A stretch of DNA of 7,382 nucleotides. Source: Xanthomonas translucens pv. translucens DSM 18974 (lineage in GTDB: Bacteria > Pseudomonadota > Gammaproteobacteria > Xanthomonadales > Xanthomonadaceae). The notes beneath the pieces are model-generated. The model had not been told where the DNA came from and searched no databases. It was given only the letters and a program-made list of their open reading frames with translations. The translations under genes were made by a program, and so were the position numbers. The stretch lies in NCBI RefSeq assembly GCF_000331775.1, contig NZ_CAPJ01000276.1:1-7382 (forward strand), read 5' to 3'. Within the stretch, counting starts at the first letter, position 1. Each line of letters begins with the position of its first letter. Positions 1-5,273 of the stretch are shown here, one piece after another.

Positions 1-29
1 CCGATTTTTTAAAAAAAGCGGTTTTTTTT

Positions 30-55
30 GCAGCTCTGGCGCAGCTGCTTTTTTT
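30..55 (+). terminator. Probable intrinsic terminator of an upstream + strand gene
   Basis: GCAGCT (30-35) pairs perfectly with AGCTGC (43-48) across a 7-base loop, and seven T residues (49-55) follow directly. This is the form of a rho-independent terminator read on the + strand. It would end a gene lying left of the window. The T-run abuts the first REP doublet. The stem is only 6 bp, so strength is uncertain. A further A7/T8 pair (11-17 and 22-29) lies just upstream and makes the first 30 bases unusually AT-rich. Confidence 0.5.
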
Positions 56-118
56 GTAGGAGGGGCTTCAGCCCCGACGCCTTACCGGTAACGCGTCGGG
101 GCTGAAGCCCCTCCTACA
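55..118. repeat. REP doublet (REPIN-like), near-perfect 64-bp palindrome
   Basis: Two 26-base arms (55-80 and 93-118) are exact reverse complements. The 12-base spacer is itself almost self-complementary (TTACCGGTAA at 82-91), so only the C81/C92 pair is mismatched. Each arm begins with TGTAGGAG and contains its own small palindrome, GGGGCTTCAGCCCC. A GTAG head followed by a palindrome, present twice in inverted orientation, matches REP doublets described in pseudomonads and xanthomonads and mobilised in trans by RAYT (TnpA-REP) transposases. No RAYT gene is in the window. In transcripts the element would fold into a long hairpin and could protect or terminate the rubredoxin mRNA 3' end. Confidence 0.8.
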
Positions 119-150
119 GAAAAGCGCAGAAGCTGCGAACTTGCGAAAAT

Positions 151-185
151 CCCGAGTCCCGAGTCCCGAGTCCCGAGTCCCGAGT
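151..185. repeat. Heptanucleotide tandem repeat, five exact CCCGAGT copies
   Basis: Five perfect head-to-tail copies of CCCGAGT fill 151-185. Two decayed units follow (CCCGCGC 186-192 and CCCGAAA 193-199), ending next to the rubredoxin stop codon at 200-202. On the rubredoxin coding strand the unit reads ACTCGGG. Its position just past the stop puts it in the 3' untranslated region. Similar GGGACTC-type arrays are, to my recollection, frequent in Xanthomonas intergenic DNA. Copy number may vary between strains by slippage. Confidence 0.85.
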
Positions 186-199
186 CCCGCGCCCCGAAA

Positions 200-391
200 T
201 CACTCCATCTCCACCATCTCGAAATCGTCCTTGGTCACGCCGCAGTCCGGACAGGTCCAGGTGTCCGGCACGTCTTCCCAGCGGGTGCCAGGGGCGATGC
301 CTTCTTCCGGCAGACCGTCGATTTCCCTGTAGATGAAGCCGCAGACGACACACATCCAGGCGCGGTAGGTGGTGGCAGTGGCGTCGCTCAT
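200..391 (-). CDS. Rubredoxin
   Basis: This encodes a 63-residue rubredoxin, a small cytoplasmic electron carrier with one iron held by four cysteines. Both knuckles are present: C14-V-V-C17-G and C47-P-D-C50-G. The conserved aromatic residues and linker also fit (W12, Y21, G31-I-A-P-G-T, W38, P42, W45 and F57). Length is normal for a one-iron rubredoxin, with a few extra N-terminal residues. ATG at 389-391 is the only reasonable start: the next Met is M13, directly before the first cysteine. No good Shine-Dalgarno precedes it, and a -10-like box lies just upstream, so the mRNA may be leaderless. It is divergent from thiE with a 74-bp gap. No partner reductase or alkane hydroxylase gene is visible, so its electron-transfer partner is unknown. 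Confidence 0.95.
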   Translation of the reverse strand: MSDATATTYRAWMCVVCGFIYREIDGLPEEGIAPGTRWEDVPDTWTCPDCGVTKDDFEMVEME

Positions 392-394
392 TGG

Positions 395-403
395 ATAATC
401 ACA
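395..403 (-). promoter_or_regulatory. Candidate extended -10 promoter of the rubredoxin gene
   Basis: Read on the - strand the sequence is TGTGATTAT, a TGN extension followed by GATTAT (4 of 6 matches to TATAAT). It ends only 3 bases before the ATG, so transcription would begin at about the start codon. No clear -35 hexamer is present. The same bases read on the + strand give GATAAT (394-399), which could equally be a -10 for thiE with a leader of about 60 bases. This is inferred from sequence only. Confidence 0.3.
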
Positions 404-452
404 GGTCTACGGGCCGAACGGGACGGCATTGTCCCACCCTCGCCCGCGCACC

Positions 453-458
453 GGAAGG
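453..458 (+). promoter_or_regulatory. Ribosome binding site fixing the thiE start
   Basis: GGAAGG lies 7 bases before ATG 466. This favours a start at 466 over the in-frame TTG at 391, whose extra 25 residues look like translated spacer and overlap the divergent rubredoxin start. Confidence 0.75.
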
Positions 459-465
459 CTCATCC

Positions 466-1089
466 ATGAATGCATCATCCCCGCCCCGCGGCGTCTACCT
501 GATCACCCCCGACGAGGCCGACGGCGAACGCCTGCTGGCGCGCGTGGCGCCGCTGCTCGGCCACGGCCCGATCTGGCTGCAATACCGCAACAAACGCGCC
601 GACGCGGCGCAGCGCCTGGCCCAGGCAACAGCACTGCAGGCGCTGTGCGCGCAGGCCGGAGTGCCGCTGATCGTCAACGACGATGTGGCCCTGGCGCAGG
701 CGGTCGGCGCCGCCGGCGTGCACCTGGGCGAAGACGACGGCGACCTGGCCGCCGCGCGTGCGGCGCTCGGTGCCGATGCGCTGATCGGCGCCTCGTGCTA
801 CGACGACCTCACGTTGGCCCGCGCCGCCGCCGCGGCCGGCGCCAGCTATGTCGCGTTCGGCGCGTTCTTCGCCACGCGCAGCAAGCTCACCACGCGCCGC
901 GCCGATCCCGGTCTGCTGCGCGACGCCGCGGCGTTGGGATTGCCACGGGTGGCGATCGGCGGGGTGACGCCCGACAACGGCCGCGCCCTGGTCGCCGCCG
1001 GCGCCGATCTGCTGGCGGTGATCAGCGGCGTGTTCGATGCGGATGATTCGCGCGCGGCCCTGGCTGCGTACCGCGCCTGTTTCGACTGA
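466..1089 (+). CDS. thiE: Thiamine phosphate synthase
   Basis: This encodes a 207-residue ThiE, a cytoplasmic TIM-barrel enzyme. It joins hydroxymethylpyrimidine diphosphate to hydroxyethylthiazole phosphate, giving thiamine phosphate and pyrophosphate. Family motifs occur in order: VYLITP near residue 10, QYRNK near 39, the Mg-binding VNDD near 69, GVHLGEDD near 84, GASCYD, then [14 protein letters not shown], then the phosphate-binding [10 protein letters not shown], and finally VISGVF near the C-terminus. Length matches the usual 205-215 residues. It stands alone: no other thiamine gene flanks it, and I see no THI-box (TPP riboswitch) in the short 74-bp upstream spacer. A GGGAC/GTCCC inverted repeat (420-424 and 431-435) lies in that spacer. 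The gene converges on the TonB-receptor pseudogene, with a hairpin repeat between them. Confidence 0.95.
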   Translation: MNASSPPRGVYLITPDEADGERLLARVAPLLGHGPIWLQYRNKRADAAQRLAQATALQALCAQAGVPLIVNDDVALAQAVGAAGVHLGEDDGDLAAARAALGADALIGASCYDDLTLARAAAAAGASYVAFGAFFATRSKLTTRRADPGLLRDAAALGLPRVAIGGVTPDNGRALVAAGADLLAVISGVFDADDSRAALAAYRACFD

Positions 1090-1112
1090 GGCACGGTGCC
1101 GGGGCGGATGGT

Positions 1113-1243
1113 TCCCTTCTCCCACCGGGAGAAGGTGGCCCGAAGGGCAGGATGAGGGGCCGGGCGCAGCCTCATGCACCCAAACTCCGCGAGACGCTTC
1201 GCGTCGTACCCTCACCCCAACCCCTCTTCCGATGGGAGAGCCC
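1113..1243. repeat. Intergenic repeat with two terminal hairpins (Xanthomonas type)
   Basis: The left end folds as CCTTCTCCC (1115-1123), loop ACC, GGGAGAAGG (1127-1135), and then GCCC-GAA-GGGC (1138-1148). The right end folds as CTCTTCC (1224-1230), loop GAT, GGGAGAG (1234-1240), with one G:U pair. Inward-facing GATGAGGGG (1151-1159) and ACCCTCACCCC (1208-1218) give the halves an inverted layout. A GACGC-TTC-GCGTC hairpin (1193-1205) sits between them. I recognise both halves as common intergenic sequences in Xanthomonas genomes. It lies between convergent genes and could end transcripts from both sides, though neither hairpin has a T-run. Confidence 0.65.
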
Positions 1244-1253
1244 CGTGCCTTGC

Positions 1254-2845
1254 TCAGAAGTCGTAGCTCAGCGTCACCCGCGCCGAGCCTGGCGCCTGGT
1301 AGGCCACCGCCTGATTCCATAGCGGATTGACTTGACCCTGTTTCAATTCGGAAAACGGATAGACGTTGGTCACCGTCTGCCGGTTGGTGACGTTGAACAC
1401 GTCCAGGCTCAGCGCCAGTTTGCCTTCGGCGAACGTCCGGCTTGTAGGTCAGGCCCAGGTCGAGCTGCGCCATTCAGCCCAGATTGCCGTGCGATCCCAG
1501 CGGCGACGCCTCGCCGCGGCCGGTGGCCGGGTTGTAGCAGAAGTGGTACGGGCCGCCGGTGATACTGGAATTGGCATAGCCGGCCGGGTCGCGGTCGCTG
1601 GCATCGTAGTTGCTGCCGTAGTAGTAGCCCAGGCACGGCCGTGGTGGGCCGGAGATCAGGCTCAGGTTCGCGGACGTGCCCCATTCCTCGGTCAGCTGGT
1701 AGAAGCCGTACGCCTTGAGCTGATGGCGGCAGTCGTTGGACTGATTGCCGTTGCAGTTCTCCATCAGCGCCGCGTGGTCCCAGCTCTGCGTGGTCGAGGT
1801 CGCCGCCTGGCCCTGGTAGCTGCCCAGCGCGCCGCCGGTGCGCCACAGGTCCGAACGCAGCTGGCCTTCGGTGGTGCCGTAGCTGTGCGACCACACATAG
1901 CTCATCTTGCTGTACCAACGGCCGTCGAACGGGCGGTGGGTGCCGCGCACCCCGAACACCCAGTCGTTCGGCAACACCGTGGTGAAGCCGAGGTTGTCGA
2001 TGCCGGCATCGATGCTGTGCGCGCCTAGCCGCCAGTTGAGGTTGAGGCGCAGATTGTCCTTCTTGTACTCGCGGTCCGGGTCGGTGATCGAAACCACTCT
2101 GTGCGTATTGGTGATCCGCGTGCCGCCGGTATAGGCCTCGAGATACGGGCCATTGCCGGCGTCGTAGCCGATGCCGACCTGGCTGATCACGCCGCCGTTG
2201 GAACGGCCGTATTGCGCGCCGTAGCCGCCGATGAAGATTTCCTGCTGGTCGATCGCGCCGTACGGCAGGGTCAGCCCGCCCAGGCTGCTGGCCGGATCGG
2301 TGGTGTTGAAGCCGTTGAGGTAATAGGCGTTCTCACTCGCCGCCGAGCCGCCGAAGCTGGCCGTTGTCGTAGCCGCCGTTGTTGGCGACCACGCCCGGCG
2401 CCAGCAAGGCGATGGCCTCGGCGCTGCGGCCCAGCGGCAGCACCGCCAATTGCTCGGCGGTGATCGCGGTGCGGCTGTCGACGCTGGCCACGTTGCCGGC
2501 CACCACGTTGACCGCATCCAGGGTCTGTGCCGGGCCGCCGAAAGCGACTTCGATGCCTGCGCCGACCAACAGGCTGATGTTTTCGCGCGTCTCCACCACC
2601 TGGCCGTCGCGCTTGAGCGCGACCGTGTAGGTGCCCAGCGGCAAGTTGCCCTGCGCATAGCAACCGCGTTCGTCCACCTTGACCTCGCGGCTGAAGCCGC
2701 TGGTGTTGGTGATCAGCACGCTACTCTCGCCGGCGCCGGGCGGCACGCTGCCGACGATGCTGCCGGTGGTGGACTGCGCACGGCCATTGCCGGCGGCAAG
2801 TGCCAACGCGAGCGCCAAGACGCTCTTGCGGATCGTACGGTGCAT
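1254..2845 (-). pseudogene. Decayed TonB-dependent receptor (Oar-like, with CarboxypepD_reg domain)
   Basis: The reading frame starts at ATG 2845, with AGGGAG 5 bases upstream. It has a signal peptide (MHRTIRK, a hydrophobic LALALALAAG core, then GRA-Q), then a carboxypeptidase-regulatory-like domain (about residues 26-85, including GNLPLGTYTV). The plug starts with ITAEQLAVLPLGRSAEAIAL. Near 2360 the frame shifts (one extra or two missing bases) and resumes as SFGGSAASENAYYLNGF. The new frame runs through GGVISQVG and barrel segments (FDGRWYSKMSYVWSHSYG, HQLKAYGFYQLTEEW) to an in-frame TGA at 1474-1476. Reading continues directly as MAQLDLGLTYKPD. A second shift at about 1434 restores FAEGKLALSLDVFNVTN, and the terminal TLSYDF, a typical outer-membrane C-terminus, precedes the stop at 1254. 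The remnant is about 530 codons, against roughly 900-1000 for this family, so barrel sequence is also missing. The ancestral role was TonB-driven uptake across the outer membrane; the substrate is unknown. Confidence 0.9.
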
Positions 2846-2850
2846 GCTCT

Positions 2851-2856
2851 CTCCCT
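2851..2856 (-). promoter_or_regulatory. Ribosome binding site of the receptor pseudogene
   Basis: On the - strand AGGGAG lies 5 bases before ATG 2845. It fixes this as the original start rather than the longer upstream extension of the same frame, and shows that the translation signal has survived although the coding region is broken. Confidence 0.7.
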
Positions 2857-3028
2857 GAAGATGAAGATCGTTGGCAACCAAACAAAAAAATTCAGGCGCG
2901 GCGCCAATGGCTGATGGCGCGCCCCGCGCCCCCCCCTGTGCAAACTGCGTCCACTGCACGGCCGCTCGCCGTCGGCGATCGGGCCGTACGCCCCTGGACG
3001 TTCCGATACTAGGCAGCGGATCACACGA

Positions 3029-3058
3029 CGCAGCGGGTCGCAGCGGGTCGCGGCGGGT
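3029..3058. repeat. 10-bp tandem repeat, three copies
   Basis: CGCAGCGGGT occurs at 3029-3038 and again at 3039-3048, and a third copy at 3049-3058 differs by one base (CGCGGCGGGT). It sits about 115 bases upstream of hemL. It may be simple slippage in GC-rich DNA or spaced binding sites one helical turn apart; the sequence does not decide. Confidence 0.7.
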
Positions 3059-3160
3059 AGGTGCGCGGCCGAACCGCGGGCGACATGGCACGTGCAGGCG
3101 GCAGCCGCGACAATAGGCGGCATCGCTCCGCGCCCGGCCCATCGGCCCGGCCAGCACGCC

Positions 3161-3165
3161 AAGGA
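3161..3165 (+). promoter_or_regulatory. Ribosome binding site fixing the hemL start
   Basis: AAGGA lies 9 bases before ATG 3175. The open frame extends 38 codons further upstream to a GTG at 3061, but that extension is low-complexity Arg/Gly/Ala with no family match, whereas [10 protein letters not shown] is a normal HemL N-terminus. Confidence 0.7.
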
Positions 3166-3174
3166 TTACCGCCC

Positions 3175-4467
3175 ATGAACCACTCCCGCTCGCACGCCCT
3201 GTTCGCCCGGGCGCAGTCGCTGATCCCCGGCGGCGTCAACTCGCCGGTCCGCGCCTTCACCTCGGTGGGCGGCGAACCGTTCTTCGTGCAGCGCGCCGAC
3301 GGCCCCTACCTCTACGACGTGGACGGCAACCGCTACATCGACTACGTCGGCTCGTGGGGCCCGATGATCGCCGGGCACAACCACCCGGCGGTGCGCGAGG
3401 CGGTGCAGCGCGCGATCGGCGACGGCCTGTCGTTCGGCGCGCCGTGCGCGGCCGAGGTGACGATGGCCGAAACCATCACCCGGCTGGTGCCTTCATGCGA
3501 GATGGTGCGCATGGTCAATTCCGGCACCGAGGCCACGCTGTCGGCGGTGCGCCTGGCGCGCGGCGCCACCGGGCGCAGCCGCATCGTCAAGTTCGAGGGC
3601 TGCTACCACGGCCACGGCGACTCGTTCCTGGTCAAGGCCGGCAGCGGCATGCTGACCCTGGGCGTGCCGACCTCGCCAGGCGTGCCGGCGGGCCTGAGCG
3701 AACTCACCGCCACACTGAGCTACAACGACGTCGACGGCGCCACCGCGCTGTTCGACGCGATCGGCAGCGAGATCGCCGCGGTCATCATCGAGCCGGTGGT
3801 CGGCAACGCCAATTGCATCGCGCCGCGCGAGGGCTATCTGCAGCACCTGCGCGCGCTGTGCACGCGGCATGGCACGCTGCTGATCTTCGACGAGGTGATG
3901 ACCGGCTTCCGCGTCGCGCTGGGCGGCGCGCAGGCGCATTACGGCGTGGTCCCGGACCTGACCACCTTCGGCAAGATCATCGGCGGCGGCATGCCGGTCG
4001 GCGCCTACGGCGGCCGCGCCGAGCTGATGCGGCAGATCGCGCCGTCCGGGCCGATCTACCAGGCCGGCACGCTCAGCGGCAATCCGGTGGCGATGGCCGC
4101 CGGCCTGGCGATGCTGGAACTGGTGCAGGCGCCGGGCTTCCACCAGCGCCTGGGCGCGGCCGCCGCCGCGCTGTGCACCGGGCTGGAGCAGGCCGCCGCC
4201 GCCGCCGGCGTGGCGGTCACCACCAACCAGGTCGGGGCGATGTTCGGGCTGTTCTTCACTGCGGAGAAGGTCGAAACCTACGCCCAGGCCACCGCCTGCG
4301 ACACCGCCGCGTTCAACCGCTTCTTCCACGCCATGCTGGAGCGCGGCGTGTTCCTGGCGCCGTCGGCGTACGAGGCAGGCTTCCTCTCCAGCGCCCACGA
4401 CCAGGGCGTGCTGGACGCCACGCTGTCCGCGGCGCGCGAGGCGTTCGCGGTGGTCGCCGCCGGCTGA
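3175..4467 (+). CDS. hemL: Glutamate-1-semialdehyde 2,1-aminomutase
   Basis: This encodes a 430-residue PLP enzyme of the class-III aminotransferase family. It converts glutamate-1-semialdehyde to 5-aminolevulinate, the last step of the C5 route to heme and other tetrapyrroles, in the cytoplasm. The sequence shows the HemL N-terminal signature [14 protein letters not shown], then [20 protein letters not shown], the cofactor-phosphate motif [23 protein letters not shown], and the active-site gating loop [18 protein letters not shown] follows, then FDEVMTGFR with D239 for the pyridine nitrogen, and TFGKIIGGG with K267 as the Schiff-base lysine. Length and residue spacing are normal and no lesion is visible. 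The partner hemA is not in the window. The gene is divergent from the receptor pseudogene and converges, across about 800 bases of degraded DNA, on argD. Confidence 0.97.
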   Translation: MNHSRSHALFARAQSLIPGGVNSPVRAFTSVGGEPFFVQRADGPYLYDVDGNRYIDYVGSWGPMIAGHNHPAVREAVQRAIGDGLSFGAPCAAEVTMAETITRLVPSCEMVRMVNSGTEATLSAVRLARGATGRSRIVKFEGCYHGHGDSFLVKAGSGMLTLGVPTSPGVPAGLSELTATLSYNDVDGATALFDAIGSEIAAVIIEPVVGNANCIAPREGYLQHLRALCTRHGTLLIFDEVMTGFRVALGGAQAHYGVVPDLTTFGKIIGGGMPVGAYGGRAELMRQIAPSGPIYQAGTLSGNPVAMAAGLAMLELVQAPGFHQRLGAAAAALCTGLEQAAAAAGVAVTTNQVGAMFGLFFTAEKVETYAQATACDTAAFNRFFHAMLERGVFLAPSAYEAGFLSSAHDQGVLDATLSAAREAFAVVAAG

Positions 4468-4473
4468 ACGGAA

Positions 4474-4500
4474 ACCGGGAACCGGTCGCGGCTTTGCTTT
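4474..4500 (+). terminator. Weak candidate terminator after hemL
   Basis: ACCGG (4474-4478) and CCGGT (4482-4486) form a 5-bp stem around GAA, 6 bases after the hemL stop. The T-rich stretch GCTTTGCTTTTG (4491-4502) follows after a 4-base gap. The stem is short and the T-run interrupted, so this is tentative. Confidence 0.25.
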
Positions 4501-4687
4501 TGTCGCAGCAGTGTCATCAGTTGGACGTGCAAGGCCAACGGACGGCCGCAGGGCGGGGGGCCTTGGAATCGGCACGGTGCACACGCTTTCCGCGATCTGC
4601 GCGGCAAGCCGGCGCGCGTCCGGCTGCGTACCGTTACCCGAGCCGCCAAAGGGCGCGAGGGCGACCGCTGCAGACATCCATGGCGAC

Positions 4688-5053
4688 ATGCTCAAGCCTG
4701 TCACGCTGTTGAATCCGCGTTCCCTTGCCGCCGTGCACGACAACCCGGCCGTGCCTGACTGGGTGCTGGCCGACACACTGGCGCCGCCGCGCTCGCGCGT
4801 GGCCACGGTGCCGCGCGACGCCTTGCTGCAGCACCTGGACCGCGCCGCCGAGCTGCCGCTGCCCCTGCTGCTGGCGCCGCCCGGTTTCGGCAAGGCCACC
4901 TTGCCAGTAAGCTCGACGAGGTGGTGACGCGGTTGGTCGAAGAAGAATCTGTACCGCAAGCTGGAAACCGGCACCCGCGAGGCGGCGCTGGCCAGCGCGC
5001 TGCAACGCGGATTGCTGCAGCGCGCGGCGCCGCCGGATTGCGCACTGGAGTGA
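4688..5053 (+). pseudogene. Remnant of a MalT-like LuxR-family regulator, middle deleted
   Basis: The N-terminal part (ATG 4688, about 72 codons) has the opening of large ATP-dependent LuxR (LAL/MalT-type) regulators: LADTLAPPRSRVATVPRDAL, then LPLLLAPPGFGKATL, which is the Walker A loop with K69. The residue after K69 is Ala where the family normally has Thr or Ser. Homology ends at about 4903, and the frame stops at TGA 4925-4927. In the same frame from 4934, WSKKNLYRKLETGTREAALA continues into SALQRGLLQ and ends at TGA 5051. That is the last helix and tail of a LuxR-type helix-turn-helix (family form: VKWHLKNLYRKL). Full-length members have about 850-900 residues, so most of the NB-ARC-like, helical-repeat and HTH regions are gone. 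The 30 bases at the junction (4904-4933) are unassigned. No strong ribosome site precedes the ATG. It cannot make a functional regulator. Confidence 0.75.
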
Positions 5054-5078
5054 GCACGGCGACATCGCCGTCGCAGTC

Positions 5079-5150
5079 CTGTAGGAGCGACTTCAGTCGC
5101 GACATGGCCTTGCCGGAGAGTGCCTGTCGCGGCTGAAGCCGCTCCTACAG
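5079..5150. repeat. REP doublet (REPIN-like), GCGGCTTCAGCCGC type
   Basis: The arms at 5079-5104 and 5125-5150 are inverted copies of 26 bases with two differences. Both begin CTGTAGGAGCG when read inward. The left arm carries GCGACTTCAGTCGC and the right arm GCGGCTGAAGCCGC. The two differences compensate each other, so each arm still forms its own perfect 6-bp hairpin. The 20-base spacer is not palindromic, unlike that of the element at 55-118. It begins 26 bases after the regulator remnant and lies 124 bases from the argD stop, between genes that face each other. Confidence 0.8.
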
Positions 5151-5273
5151 CTGGGTTCGGCACTGAAGCAAGCCGAAGCCTGCGGCGCGATCATGTTCGG
5201 AAGCATCCGCAGCACGATGCGGCACGACTCAGCCGAACACGAACTTGCCCTTCATCACTATCCAGAAACCGAC

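Larger units (their letters stand above)
2846..3174. other. Divergent spacer between the receptor pseudogene and hemL
   Basis: These 329 bases hold no credible gene; the open frames crossing it have no recognisable product. Next to the receptor start there is a strong ribosome site and, further out, an A-rich stretch (AAACAAAAAAATTC at 2880-2893) that may be part of that gene's promoter. Nearer hemL there is a 10-bp tandem repeat and a good ribosome site. I could not assign convincing -35/-10 pairs for either direction. Confidence 0.6.

Noticed and set aside
55..199. CRISPR array
   Set aside because: The repeats are 7-bp direct tandems without spacers plus a single palindrome; there are no regularly spaced 25-40 bp repeats.
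391..465. N-terminal extension of ThiE from TTG 391
   Set aside because: The extra 25 residues have no family match and overlap the rubredoxin start, and GGAAGG sits correctly for ATG 466.
392..465. TPP riboswitch ahead of thiE
   Set aside because: The spacer is only 74 bases, lacks the CTGAGA-type conserved core, and is shared with a divergent gene.
664..735. Unusual ThiE active-site residues ([12 protein letters not shown])
   Set aside because: NDD is also found in well-studied ThiE proteins, and the Glu variant is, from memory, usual in Xanthomonas; all other motifs are normal, so no loss of function is implied.
2713..3162. Possible small genes in the receptor-hemL spacer
   Set aside because: Frames in both directions are open only because stops are rare in GC-rich DNA; none has a ribosome site with a recognisable or compositionally convincing product.
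3354..4712. 452-codon + strand frame overlapping hemL
   Set aside because: It is a +1 shadow of hemL made of Arg/Gly/Ala repeats, a GC-skewed codon artefact.
3493..5163. 556-codon open frame on the - strand opposite hemL
   Set aside because: It is antisense to the clearly coding hemL and crosses the regulator remnant and a REP doublet. Its composition is low-complexity Ala/Arg/Gln with no recognisable domain. Long antisense frames are expected at this GC content.
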